The position numbers and the translations under genes were made by a program. The notes below the pieces were generated by a model. The model saw only the letters and a program-made list of their open reading frames with translations, was not told where the DNA came from and did not search any database. From positions 16,665 through 80,664 of the IMG/VR virus record IMGVR_UViG_3300042261_000868: a stretch of 64,000 nt of DNA; one strand, written 5' to 3'. This document shows positions 45,298 through 53,486 of this stretch, piece after piece. This DNA comes from a virus. Each line of letters starts with the position of its first letter. The first letter of the stretch is position 1.

Positions 45298-45312
45298 CAC
45301 TTATTATAAGTG
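45298..45312 (-). promoter_or_regulatory. Palindrome over the -10 box (operator-like)
   Basis: CACTTATTATAAGTG, two perfect 7-base arms around one central base, covering the TATAAT. It is flanked by a further pair CTATTAT/ATAATAG. Confidence 0.55.
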
Positions 45313-45329
45313 CAAGATAATAGTTTCAA
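45303..45329 (-). promoter_or_regulatory. Sigma-70-like promoter for the dNMP kinase gene
   Basis: TTGAAA (45329-45324), 15-base spacer, TATAAT (45308-45303), followed by AAGGAG and ATG 45274. Confidence 0.55.
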
Positions 45330-45517
45330 TCACTGTTTTTTGATTTACGGAAGAAGCCATCGCCCAAATTTTCATTTTGCTCGCTTTTTTGTTCAAGCAT
45401 CACAGAGCTAATACCTTCACGAAGGCATTTTGGACAAATGATATTCTGATTACAACTTCCAGCTTTTACTGAAATAGTTACACTCTGACATGTTGGACAT
45501 CTAAACATTATTTCCAT
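45326..45517 (-). CDS. Small zinc-ribbon protein
   Basis: 63 residues: FRCPTCQSVTISVKAGSCNQ then IICPKCLREG, two CxxC pairs plus an extra Cys. AAGGA precedes ATG 45517; the second Met (residue 4) is an alternative. One base separates it from its upstream neighbour. Probably a nucleic-acid or protein adaptor; no named family. Confidence 0.55.
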   Translation of the reverse strand: MEIMFRCPTCQSVTISVKAGSCNQNIICPKCLREGISSVMLEQKSEQNENLGDGFFRKSKNSD

Positions 45518-45518
45518 A

Positions 45519-45896
45519 TTATTTCCTTAAACCAAACCTCTGATATAGTAATTGATCTTGAGTTAACTTTGGTTTGTTTAAATAGCTCAAGTTAGAATTA
45601 GATTGCTGCTCTTGGAATCGTGCCATCTGAATTCGCTGTTGTGGGCGTAAGTGTTGTATGTTTGGAGGAGGTGGTGCTTGACGTTTGATACCAAGCATTT
45701 CTGGACTAATATCAGCGGGTAAACCATTTTCTTGAATAATACCCATTGCTATTTGCTTCCTAATAGCTTGTTTAGTTTCTTCTTGCTCTTTAATGGTGTG
45801 ATTAAGATTAGCTCTTACGACAAACCATTTTGTTTGCTTAGGATCGTATGGCAATTCTTCTGGGTTGTCAAAATCTGTTTCTGAGCTAATATACAT
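45519..45896 (-). CDS. Hypothetical protein
   Basis: 125 residues, Gln/Pro-rich: acidic start (SETDFDNPEELPYDP), a helix (KEQEETKQAIRKQIAMG), a Pro-rich turn (RQAPPPPN) and a basic tail ending YQRFGLRK. GGAG is placed 5 bases before ATG 45896. Looks like a flexible structural or adaptor protein; no family recognised. Confidence 0.55.
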   Translation of the reverse strand: MYISSETDFDNPEELPYDPKQTKWFVVRANLNHTIKEQEETKQAIRKQIAMGIIQENGLPADISPEMLGIKRQAPPPPNIQHLRPQQRIQMARFQEQQSNSNLSYLNKPKLTQDQLLYQRFGLRK

Positions 45897-45905
45897 AACA
45901 TCTCC

Positions 45906-45913
45906 TATTTATA
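45906..45913 (-). promoter_or_regulatory. T4-like late promoter octamer
   Basis: TATAAATA (read on the - strand), followed by GGAGATGTT and ATG 45896. Transcription starting 6-7 bases downstream would leave almost no leader. Confidence 0.45.
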
Positions 45914-45917
45914 AGAG

Positions 45918-46913
45918 TCAGAGTACCAAGTATCCATGTGTTGTAACATTCATGCAATACTTATAGACGGTTTCATACTCTTTAAGTAATTGCACTATTT
46001 TAACAGTTTTCTCTAATTTATCTCCATTAACTTCATAGAGACTTAAAATTTTAAGTTGCTTGTGGGCATGGAGAAGATAATTATAGAAGTTAATAACCCC
46101 ATGCACAGTTCGAGCCAATAAACGATTATTAAATGCCATAGCAACTTGTGGGTGCTTAACAATGTTCTCTGGGAGTGTCTTATGGGAAACTTCTGTCCAA
46201 ATTTTTCCAATGTTGTTGCAAGTATCCCTAATATCAGCGGAAACCGATCTAGCGGGATTGTTCTGTTTTTGGAGTGCTATGTTTTCCCTCTGCATCTGAA
46301 TGATGTTCTCCATTAAATCGTCAGGAATAAAAAACTCTGGCTCATCACAACCGATTAGATAAAGATAGTCCCTTGATTTATCATTAGCTTTTATGCTGGC
46401 AACATATTGAATCGTCTGTGGTTTGTTTGTCCAATTATTGCAGATAAGAGCATATCTCTTAAACTCTTCCTCATCGGAGCCGCTATTGCACTTATTGATA
46501 ATTGTTTGTTTGCTTCCTTTCATCTGAAAGCAACCAAAAAAGGTAGATGTGCTGGACTCTGAACGTCTCCCAAACAACTGATCCAAGGTTTTAATTTTAC
46601 GGTTCTTAAGATATTTCGTGGAGTTACCTCCAAAGAAATCTGGAGTGTTGATTCGCTCATGCTGGCTAGTAAACCCAACATTCCAGATGGTAGAAAGCCC
46701 AATGTGGTCAAATGGATTACCTTGCTCCTTTTCCAATTCAGACAATTCAAAAAACATATTCAAGTATGACTTAGCAGAAATTGAAGCAGTTGGAGTATTG
46801 GTACTATCTGTACCCGATGCTGGGTCAAGGCTAATAATAGTCCCACCCATAATTGCGGTACGGAGATTGTTTATTTTAAAAGTCTCTTCAATTTTCTTGA
46901 TGGGATCACTCAT
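45918..46913 (-). CDS. Unknown protein coupled to the MoxR-like ATPase
   Basis: 331 residues, overlapping the ATPase gene by 8 bases, hence translationally coupled. N-terminal GGTIISLDPASGTDS is glycine/serine-rich; then a Ser/Thr-rich middle (GRRSESSTSTFFG), KCNSGSDEEEF, and a helical C-terminus (LLARTVHGVINFYNYLLHAH). I find no catalytic motif. Because it travels with the MoxR/VWA pair, it may be their substrate, adaptor or third subunit. Confidence 0.6.
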   Translation of the reverse strand: MSDPIKKIEETFKINNLRTAIMGGTIISLDPASGTDSTNTPTASISAKSYLNMFFELSELEKEQGNPFDHIGLSTIWNVGFTSQHERINTPDFFGGNSTKYLKNRKIKTLDQLFGRRSESSTSTFFGCFQMKGSKQTIINKCNSGSDEEEFKRYALICNNWTNKPQTIQYVASIKANDKSRDYLYLIGCDEPEFFIPDDLMENIIQMQRENIALQKQNNPARSVSADIRDTCNNIGKIWTEVSHKTLPENIVKHPQVAMAFNNRLLARTVHGVINFYNYLLHAHKQLKILSLYEVNGDKLEKTVKIVQLLKEYETVYKYCMNVTTHGYLVL

Positions 46914-48096
46914 ATGTCATCCATTCCTTAAGGTTTTTGGGTTCTGTTAGGACTCCTTTTTTAACAAGGTAATCGCATACCTTTATGTTAAACTCTACAT
47001 CCATAAGTATTCTGTCTTTAATAATAGGATTGCCGTTGAATATAGCAGCACAAGAGTCAGATGGTACGATAGCATTGTTAAAGAACTTAAACATCCAATC
47101 CATGTCATTAATGGTCAATGTATCCTTACGATCATTGATCCAATTATTGATTGAATCAATGAGTTTTCCAAGGATATCAACACGTTCTGTCTTAACACCT
47201 TCAATCTTGGTAGTTAATGCTTCGGTAATCAACTGTTCATTATTATCATAGTCAAGCAAATGGTCAATAGTTATATTACAACCCCTCTTTGAGAATTCGG
47301 CCAACCATTCATCGGCAAATTGTTCACCCAAATAGGTTTCAATAATGTGCTTACCATGCTGACGAACCCAATCTGCGGGCTTCTTACCAATAACCCGCAT
47401 GGTGTGGTCAATGGAACGACGAGTTGGTTTAATCTGGAAATCAAGTTTAAAATTACCAATTGTCATAAACTCTGGATTCTTTTTAAGGACATTAATAGTA
47501 ACTTGGTCCATTCCAGTTGATTTAAGGAAATTGATGTATTCAGTATTGGTCGGCTTAAAGATACAGTGACCGACACGGTTTAACATAGCCTCATCACTGA
47601 TGGTATTAACCTCATACTCATCGGTAGGTGGGTTCATCGCACAGATAATGGCATCTTCTTTATTAACACTATGGGTATGCAACTTGCCACCAATTAAAAA
47701 AGGAAGCATAGCAGACAAGACGAACCGATTGCCTCTATTAAATTCGTCTAAAAAGAAGAGGTTAGGCATACCAGTAGCCTTAGAATTCTCAAGTGCCTTA
47801 TGTAGCCACTCAGGGCACGACCAAACAGTGGCATTGCCGATTACCTTCCCATTCTCGTCCTTATACTCCACTGACTTAGGAATGCCTATTAGATCGCAAA
47901 TGTCGCCTTGGGTAGCCAAGTGGACCACCACGAGGTTATAGCCCCGCTTTTGAGCTATCTGGGTCACGAATTCAGTCTTTCCTACACCCGCAAGGCCCCA
48001 TAGAGCTACAGGGAGCTTATAATCGCCCTTGGAGGAGTCTAAAGAGAAGTTAATAATCTCTTCAATCTGGGTACAGTCGAATACTTGTGTTGGCAT
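46906..48096 (-). CDS. MoxR-type AAA+ ATPase
   Basis: 396 residues. Walker A GLAGVGKT (residues 34-41), Walker B LFFLDEFNRG with D117/E118, sensor-1 Asn in IICAMNPPTDEY, then MLNRVGHCIF in the region of the arginine finger. The E-F-N-R ending of Walker B is typical of the MoxR/AAA_5 group, chaperone-like ATPases that nearly always act with a VWA-domain protein; such a partner is encoded just upstream (48143-50071). Own promoter at 48115-48141. Confidence 0.85.
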   Translation of the reverse strand: MPTQVFDCTQIEEIINFSLDSSKGDYKLPVALWGLAGVGKTEFVTQIAQKRGYNLVVVHLATQGDICDLIGIPKSVEYKDENGKVIGNATVWSCPEWLHKALENSKATGMPNLFFLDEFNRGNRFVLSAMLPFLIGGKLHTHSVNKEDAIICAMNPPTDEYEVNTISDEAMLNRVGHCIFKPTNTEYINFLKSTGMDQVTINVLKKNPEFMTIGNFKLDFQIKPTRRSIDHTMRVIGKKPADWVRQHGKHIIETYLGEQFADEWLAEFSKRGCNITIDHLLDYDNNEQLITEALTTKIEGVKTERVDILGKLIDSINNWINDRKDTLTINDMDWMFKFFNNAIVPSDSCAAIFNGNPIIKDRILMDVEFNIKVCDYLVKKGVLTEPKNLKEWMTYE

Positions 48097-48114
48097 ATCG
48101 GTCCTCTGGAGGGT

Positions 48115-48141
48115 ATTATATGGTTATTTTTTTAAAGTCAA
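48115..48141 (-). promoter_or_regulatory. Sigma-70-like promoter for the AAA+ gene
   Basis: TTGACT (48141-48136), 15-base A/T spacer, TATAAT (48120-48115), then GAGG and ATG 48096. Confidence 0.6.
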
Positions 48142-48142
48142 T

Positions 48143-50071
48143 TTATTCTTCGTCTTGGCATATGACTTTGTGCCCAAGACTCTCAAGTACGGTTTTGTAG
48201 CGGGAATGTCCTCTACTTAAAAACATAAGTATCTTGAAGTTATATTGACTAGCGGGGAAGTAATCAATTTCACCATCGGTAAAAAGGATAACTGGTTTTT
48301 TATTTCTTTCTGCTTTAAGTCTCTCAAAGAGAACTTGCATAATTGTTCCGCCAGTTTCTCTAACGAGCATTTTATGTATTTTGGAGATATTAACCATACC
48401 ATCAAACGAGACACGAGTATGGCATTGCATAACTCGTAACTTATCGGCATTGAAGTCTTTAGATATACGGATAACTTGGTTGCAGAAGTCGTTCCAATCC
48501 GATCCACAAATAGAACCAGAAGTGTCCATACCAATGATGCAGTCTAAGCCCCTTTCCATTTTCTTGCCTGGGAAGTAATCTGGCTTGATTCTATTTTCTC
48601 TGGACATAGTAAAGTCTGCTTCGGAGACATTGATGGCAAGATTCATAAAGTTTTGAAGCATCTGTTTCCAGTTTTTGGTTTTCACTTTAAAGAAGTTAGC
48701 CAACTCCGCTCCAAACTTGTCAAGCCCAGGAATTGAGTTTAACCCCTTCAAGACCTCATTGAAGTCAGACATATCAACACCAGACCGCTTAAGGCTCTCT
48801 TTAAGGGCGCTTCTGGCTTCTGATCGTTGTGTTGCATTATCCAAGGCATCAAACCCTTGGTGAACATTCTCACCAGAGAATTTTTTCCCACGCTCACTTG
48901 CCTTTTCTTTTGTTGGAGCCGTATCACCATTGAGGGATTTAGATTCTTTTTCCTCTTTATCATCACTAGCTTCAGCATCATCTTCGCCGTTTTCTTCATC
49001 CTCATCATTTTCGGATTCTTCCGTTTCCATTTCTTCGTCCATTTCAACATCAACAATGTCCCATTCAGCATGGTCATCATAACCACTATCTTCGCCTTCA
49101 TCCTCTTCTGATGGGGGTGTCTCTGAAAGAATACGGTAATATTCGTCAGCACTTTTACCCAAATAACAGTTCAACATAAATGCTGGATCTCTACTAAATC
49201 GATCCTTAAGAGTCGGAAGATGCTTCTGTATGTCACTGTAAACATCATCTTGGTTAATAGTGAATAACTCATTAATCTTCTGCGCCATCTCATTATCAGT
49301 CTTATATTGATAGGTGATAGCAGATATAACAAACTTCTTGAACCACTTCTTGTTTGCTGGGGTAATAAGAACTTTTTTAATGGGTTGAGTAAAAATACAC
49401 GACTGATTGATTGCAAAGTCAGTAGCATAATTCCACAGACGCATATCTTTTGATTCCTGGCGACCAGAAATATGATTCAAAATAACGTGAAGGTATTCGT
49501 GGATAAATGCAGAAACCATGTTCCTTAAAAGGGCATCGTCAGTAATGAGTACCATACCCCACCAACGAAAAGAGGTTTCGTCCCATTCTCCCCTCACAGA
49601 GCAATCATAGAGCATCTTAAGTAACTTAAAGTTAACTCCAGTCACTTCGGAGGTAATTTCTTTGCCCTCCGCAATCTTCTCCGCGACTTTGGTAAGGTAA
49701 TTCTTTAAATCCTCTGGGTTCATAGTTTCTTCCAATATGGAAGAAATATGCATTTCATACATTCTCAATGGATTAAATTTTATCTTATACCGATTTGCTG
49801 ATGCAACATACGACACAGCAGCGGCTTTTTTAAATTTGAAATCATCCTTCTGCCAAATACGGCGACTAAAATACTTCCAAAAGTTATTACCTATAAAATC
49901 ACGCGGAGTCTTTTCGCCGCCCCCATATGTGCCAAAAAAGCTGGTAGCTGTAGAACCCCGTGCGAGAGCATTTAATATATTATTTTCTTCAACCCAATCA
50001 TTATCATTTTTAAACCAAAAACTCCTATTACAAAATAGGAGTTCACTAGTTGAGTATAAGATTTTGTCCAT
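48143..50071 (-). CDS. VWA-like metallopeptidase (DUF2201 type), MoxR partner
   Basis: 642 residues. Zincin-like motif H191-E192-Y-L-H195 in AFIHEYLHVILNHISG, typical of the N-terminal putative metallopeptidase of DUF2201 proteins. Residues about 305-370 are an extremely acidic linker (runs such as DEDEENGEDDAEASDD). From about residue 505 a VWA-like domain has IIGMDTSGSI with the MIDAS DxSxS, plus GGT and FTDGEID. This is the expected binding partner of the MoxR-type ATPase that follows. Its target is unknown; protein remodelling in virion assembly or interference with host complexes are both possible. Confidence 0.82.
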   Translation of the reverse strand: MDKILYSTSELLFCNRSFWFKNDNDWVEENNILNALARGSTATSFFGTYGGGEKTPRDFIGNNFWKYFSRRIWQKDDFKFKKAAAVSYVASANRYKIKFNPLRMYEMHISSILEETMNPEDLKNYLTKVAEKIAEGKEITSEVTGVNFKLLKMLYDCSVRGEWDETSFRWWGMVLITDDALLRNMVSAFIHEYLHVILNHISGRQESKDMRLWNYATDFAINQSCIFTQPIKKVLITPANKKWFKKFVISAITYQYKTDNEMAQKINELFTINQDDVYSDIQKHLPTLKDRFSRDPAFMLNCYLGKSADEYYRILSETPPSEEDEGEDSGYDDHAEWDIVDVEMDEEMETEESENDEDEENGEDDAEASDDKEEKESKSLNGDTAPTKEKASERGKKFSGENVHQGFDALDNATQRSEARSALKESLKRSGVDMSDFNEVLKGLNSIPGLDKFGAELANFFKVKTKNWKQMLQNFMNLAINVSEADFTMSRENRIKPDYFPGKKMERGLDCIIGMDTSGSICGSDWNDFCNQVIRISKDFNADKLRVMQCHTRVSFDGMVNISKIHKMLVRETGGTIMQVLFERLKAERNKKPVILFTDGEIDYFPASQYNFKILMFLSRGHSRYKTVLESLGHKVICQDEE

Positions 50072-50088
50072 TGAAAGCTCCTTGGGTT

Positions 50089-50115
50089 ATTATAGGAACT
50101 TTCTAAAAAAGTCAA
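50089..50115 (-). promoter_or_regulatory. Sigma-70-like promoter for the VWA gene
   Basis: TTGACT (50115-50110), 15-base spacer, TATAAT (50094-50089), AAGGAG, ATG 50071. Confidence 0.6.
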
Positions 50116-50552
50116 GTTTTCTTTTGTGATAATCTCCACTTGGTATATTCATCCATATAAGGCACAAAGATCACATTAGGTGGTGCTACTATATAATTAC
50201 TGCCGTTAATTTCTGTCTCGTTTCTTGACTCATAAAACTTAACCCAGTAAGAGTTTAGCAACTTACCTGGGCAACAAACCCTACATATTTGTCTAGTATT
50301 ACCAGACCAATTTTTTGGAACGAGGGTGGTTCCACTGGTAAATTTATCTTTTGCTTTATCCCACCAAGAAAGCTTCGGTGGTGGATTTGGACGAAGACCA
50401 GTAACGAATTTTTTGTTACCAGTAGTGGTTTCCATTTCGGCATCTAATGATGATCTTATGCTACTTAAGTCATCCTCTGAGAGTTGTTCTTGGTTTGTGA
50501 TTTCATCGCCAAAGGGTGCTGTATCCTCTTCTCCGTATTTCTTTTTAGGCAT
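50112..50552 (-). CDS. Hypothetical protein
   Basis: 146 residues from ATG 50552 (AAGGA 8 bases upstream); a TTG 21 bases earlier is less likely. Acidic N-terminus, then PNPPPKLSWWDKAKDKF and a Cys cluster ICRVCCPGK that could bind metal. It overlaps the upstream gene by 8 bases. No family recognised. Confidence 0.55.
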   Translation of the reverse strand: MPKKKYGEEDTAPFGDEITNQEQLSEDDLSSIRSSLDAEMETTTGNKKFVTGLRPNPPPKLSWWDKAKDKFTSGTTLVPKNWSGNTRQICRVCCPGKLLNSYWVKFYESRNETEINGSNYIVAPPNVIFVPYMDEYTKWRLSQKKT

Positions 50553-50799
50553 TAAGTGGTTCCTTTTCGTCAATTGGGGTTATAAGGTCTTCTTCGTCAA
50601 CTAATTCGGCTAATTTGAAAAGGGGTTTTACTTTTTCTAACTCTTCGTACTTAAACAATCCCCTGCCTTGTGGATAGAAGTGAACACTATAACGAACGGG
50701 TAATGTGGGTTCAATGAAAACCACTACACCTTCCTTATCCATTTTTAAGTGTTTTATCTTATCTCCAACTTTTAGAACATTTGATCTCGGTCTTGACAT
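50545..50799 (-). CDS. Small beta-barrel-like protein (KOW/SH3-type)
   Basis: 84 residues. VLKVGDKIKHLKMDKEGVVV then VRYSVHF reads like an SH3/KOW-type barrel that sets clearance and viscosity-like 'G-x-V' turns, often found in nucleic-acid- or protein-binding adaptors. AAAGGA precedes ATG 50799; the start lies 28 bases inside the upstream gene. Assignment by pattern only. Confidence 0.5.
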   Translation of the reverse strand: MSRPRSNVLKVGDKIKHLKMDKEGVVVFIEPTLPVRYSVHFYPQGRGLFKYEELEKVKPLFKLAELVDEEDLITPIDEKEPLNA

Positions 50800-51911
50800 A
50801 ATTTGGTCCTTTCACTGTTTAGGTATAATAATATTTTGGACACATCATTGAATTCAGCATTAACTGAAATTTTTGCTTTTGCCATTTCAAGTAAGTTATT
50901 AATCTCTAATGGATCGCTTATCCCGAAAGCATTTCTTATCATGCTTTCGGTGATACATAATTCTGTCTTAGCAAATAATTTTACTTTTTGTTTTCTTAGA
51001 TTTCTTGCTAGTAACTTGAAATTCATTGCTTTCAATAAGCGACACATACTAACAACTCTAGTTTTATCAACATTAAATAGAACCTTCTCAAGTTGCTCAT
51101 CAGACTCATCAACGATTTCTCGTATTAATGAGGTTATTTTTAATACTTGTTCAACATCTTTTAGAAGGAAACCACATTTCTCAACGAAAAAGTTCTCAAG
51201 ATTAGCAAGTTCAATGTTATCAAATAATATACTAAATAACTCGTATGTGTCGTTATATTTTAAATGATTAAGTATTGGTGACTCAATAAGATTGACTCCG
51301 AAAAGTTCCTTTGAGATACCAAAGGTATTCACGAATGAGACATATTTTCTTGGGTAATTCTTCTTGAGGATATCCTTAAGGAAGTTATAAATTTTTCTTT
51401 TTTCTATCTTTGAGAATACTGCTCTTTTCGTGAAGATGAAGTAAGCGGTGTTTGGGTCAATATAGAAATCAGTTAAGTCTAGTGCATTTAATACAGTAAA
51501 GACATTGTAAGGCGAATTATCAAAACTCTGTTTTGCCTTTTCTGTTAACTTAATAACCCCCTTGTTAAAGTCTCTTAATCCATTGTTAAACGATTGGATA
51601 TTATCTATACCAGCTAGAATATCGTTTAAATCAATATAAAGGCAATTAACTGTCAATAGTTCCTTATCTGCATTTATCTTCTTACCACAATAAAATTTAC
51701 ATTGTTTATTACCACACACCACATTTAATCTTGGAAGTAATTTTTCAAAGGTTTCTTCGTCTTTTGTTTCAACAAAAAATTCAAAGGCCGTTGGCTTTCT
51801 TTTTAAGAGAGATTCCCTTAGAGATTCACCTATGAGGTAAACCTTCGCTGTTGGAATAACCGATAATATAAAATCCTTTATATTACTGAAAAGCTCTTTA
51901 GCCGAATTCAT
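50772..51911 (-). CDS. Degenerate nucleotidyltransferase (poly(A) polymerase / CCA-enzyme-like)
   Basis: 379 residues. The N-terminus VYLIGESLRESLLKRKPTAF followed by EFFVE lines up with the class II nucleotidyltransferase start GGxxRDxLLGxxPxDxDFVV seen intact at 60860-62554. Key positions differ: GG is G28-E29, RD is R32-E33, and the DxD metal pair is A42/E44. The helical remainder (residues 140-379) is the right size for the neck/body/tail of CCA enzymes. It is probably catalytically dead, perhaps a tRNA-binding or regulatory protein. Homology is inferred from one motif region and the general layout. Confidence 0.5.
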   Translation of the reverse strand: MNSAKELFSNIKDFILSVIPTAKVYLIGESLRESLLKRKPTAFEFFVETKDEETFEKLLPRLNVVCGNKQCKFYCGKKINADKELLTVNCLYIDLNDILAGIDNIQSFNNGLRDFNKGVIKLTEKAKQSFDNSPYNVFTVLNALDLTDFYIDPNTAYFIFTKRAVFSKIEKRKIYNFLKDILKKNYPRKYVSFVNTFGISKELFGVNLIESPILNHLKYNDTYELFSILFDNIELANLENFFVEKCGFLLKDVEQVLKITSLIREIVDESDEQLEKVLFNVDKTRVVSMCRLLKAMNFKLLARNLRKQKVKLFAKTELCITESMIRNAFGISDPLEINNLLEMAKAKISVNAEFNDVSKILLYLNSERTKLCQDRDQMF

Positions 51912-51914
51912 AAC

Positions 51915-52184
51915 TTATTTCTTTGGCTTCCCTTGTGGTTTGGCTGGTTCTTGGTTTTCATTTGAGTTAACCACCATTTCTTCAACAATTACACCTATTG
52001 GTATGTTTTGGCGCAACTCTTCAATTGCCTTTTCTAACTTTGGGTAGTTAGCTTCATAAAACTTTAAGTGGGTGAGTGCGGTAAGAATAATACTGCTCTT
52101 TTGTCCAAACATACCAAGTCTTGCCCATCCAATCAAATCATCTGTATTGTAAGTAGTTAAACCAGTTCTAGCGTCGAATGCCAT
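51915..52184 (-). CDS. Hypothetical protein
   Basis: 89 residues; GGAGG before ATG 52184. Folded-looking first 65 residues (DDLIGWARLGMFGQKSS, LKFYEANYPKLEKAIEELRQ), then a flexible Pro/Lys tail (EPAKPQGKPKK). It overlaps the membrane-protein gene by 17 bases. Not recognised. Confidence 0.55.
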   Translation of the reverse strand: MAFDARTGLTTYNTDDLIGWARLGMFGQKSSIILTALTHLKFYEANYPKLEKAIEELRQNIPIGVIVEEMVVNSNENQEPAKPQGKPKK

Positions 52185-52425
52185 TCTCTACCTCCATATT
52201 GTTATTACTCGTATTATATCCAACTTTTGTAATCATCAAGGTACAAGATAATAACATAAGAATAAAGATAGTTACTGCGAATAGATTTGTAATTAAATTG
52301 AGTTTTTTAACATCAGATTCGTTCTGATAGAGAATCATATAATGTTTTATTCCAGCCTTTGCAACTACATACAAAACCGCTGTTGCCATTAAGGCAAGCA
52401 CATTCATTAAAATTATTAACAACAT
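52168..52425 (-). CDS. Small two-helix membrane protein
   Basis: 85 residues with two hydrophobic helices: LLIILMNVLALMATAVLYVV (about 2-21) and LFAVTIFILMLLSCTLMI (about 48-65), joined by a charged loop. GAGG before ATG 52425. Size and topology would suit a holin-like or superinfection-exclusion protein, but no endolysin lies beside it, so the role is open. Confidence 0.6.
   Translation of the reverse strand: MLLIILMNVLALMATAVLYVVAKAGIKHYMILYQNESDVKKLNLITNLFAVTIFILMLLSCTLMITKVGYNTSNNNMEVENGIRR
52213..52239 (-). promoter_or_regulatory. Possible promoter inside the membrane-protein gene
   Basis: TTGATG (52239-52234), 15-base spacer, TATAAT (52218-52213), before GGAGG and ATG 52184. Weaker because it lies in coding sequence. 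Confidence 0.3.
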
Positions 52426-52439
52426 AAATTACCTCAAAG

Positions 52440-52742
52440 TTAATGGAGTTTATTGCCCCATTTCATATTAAATTCTTGTGCCAATGACCTTAGATTAGGT
52501 AATGCTTTAACTAAGCATTTAATTTGGGTAGGTGGACGCAAATCATAAAGCGATTTTGGTTTTTCGTTCACATTTAAACGAATACTTGGATTAATATGTT
52601 TCTTTAAAACAAGCCAAGCAATAAAGGTCTTTAAATTATCACAAAGAGATACACCAGTAACTTCAAAGAAAAGATCCTCTGGGGATTCTTTTACCTCAAC
52701 ATCGGGACCATTTTCAAAAAAATCTTTAAAGGACTTAATCAT
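52440..52742 (-). CDS. Hypothetical protein
   Basis: 100 residues, starting MIKSFKDFFENG and ending in a basic helix. No SD is visible; instead a perfect TATAAATA ends 5 bases before the ATG (see 52748-52755), so translation may be leaderless or re-initiated. No family recognised. Confidence 0.55.
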   Translation of the reverse strand: MIKSFKDFFENGPDVEVKESPEDLFFEVTGVSLCDNLKTFIAWLVLKKHINPSIRLNVNEKPKSLYDLRPPTQIKCLVKALPNLRSLAQEFNMKWGNKLH

Positions 52743-52746
52743 ACTA

Positions 52747-53079
52747 CTATTTATACAATTTTTGCATCATATCTAAAAACTCAGATTCTTGAGGTTCCTC
52801 TGAATTATGGAGTTTAAAAAGGATATATGCATGTTGAAAATATTCGCCTGGTGTTATTGTAAGGAATTTTGTTTCGTCCACCAAGCGTGCCTTCGTGGCA
52901 ATTAAACCAGCAAGACCTATCATAATTAATATATCTTGGGTAAACTTGTTTTCGTGATTAATAAGAGCAAATGCCTGCACCGTAGGTTCTATGAAAGAAA
53001 TATCTGGCATATAGGGAACCAATTCCCCAAGCCACTTAAGGGTTTCTTCGGTTGATTTTTTTAATTCTTCGGGAGACAT
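52747..53079 (-). CDS. Hypothetical helical protein
   Basis: 110 residues from ATG 53079 with AAAGG 5 bases upstream; GTG 53085 is the alternative. All-helical appearance with a central hydrophobic helix (ILIMIGLAGLIATKARL). It overlaps the upstream gene by 44 bases. Function unknown. Confidence 0.55.
   Translation of the reverse strand: MSPEELKKSTEETLKWLGELVPYMPDISFIEPTVQAFALINHENKFTQDILIMIGLAGLIATKARLVDETKFLTITPGEYFQHAYILFKLHNSEEPQESEFLDMMQKLYK
52748..52755 (-). promoter_or_regulatory. T4-like late promoter octamer abutting a start codon
   Basis: TATAAATA, then GTAGT and ATG 52742. The 12-mer TATAAATAGTAG recurs before ATG 53903. Confidence 0.45.
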
Positions 53080-53443
53080 GAGCACCTTTCTTTTTCCTCC
53101 AGATCACTTCTGCTAACTTAACATCCCAACACATTTCTAGTATACCAGCATCCACCAACTTGTTTAAGACTCTTTCAACTAATTCTTTGTAAATGTTCTT
53201 AATAATTTTTTCAATATCATCCTCATAAACTAGCATTTGTGACGGATTTTCTGGATTTTCAAATATATACTTATTCACTTCAAATTGTACTAAATCATCT
53301 GATAGGAGACACTCTTCGTATATATCCAAAAACTCTTGTGTTTTTTGAAAGATAAAAAGAAATGTATTTGTTGCTTCTTTTCTGACGAAATTTAAGAAAT
53401 AAATACGATTGTTTATTTTATAAACTTCTTGTTGATATTTCAT
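53036..53443 (-). CDS. Hypothetical protein, paralogue of 53487-53903
   Basis: 135 residues. The C-terminal half VLNKLVDAGILEMCWDVKLA..IWRKKKG matches ALNKMVDKGFMDLCWDNKAK..IWLEKKK of the next upstream gene, so the pair arose by duplication. The shared unit looks like a helix followed by a winged-helix-like hairpin. This copy has an extra basic tail that overlaps the downstream gene. Not recognised beyond that. Confidence 0.6.
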   Translation of the reverse strand: MKYQQEVYKINNRIYFLNFVRKEATNTFLFIFQKTQEFLDIYEECLLSDDLVQFEVNKYIFENPENPSQMLVYEDDIEKIIKNIYKELVERVLNKLVDAGILEMCWDVKLAEVIWRKKKGAHVSRRIKKINRRNP

Positions 53444-53486
53444 GACTCATATTTTCTCCTATCAGTATTTATTAGTATTATACCCT

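Noticed and set aside
48827-49111. Phe/Ile-rich frame on the + strand that looks like a membrane protein
   Set aside because: It is the mirror of the acidic Glu/Asp linker of the VWA gene; GAA/GAT codons read backwards give Phe and Ile.
52168-52425. Calling the two-helix membrane protein a holin
   Set aside because: Topology fits, but no endolysin or spanin lies nearby and small two-helix proteins are common, so the function is left open.
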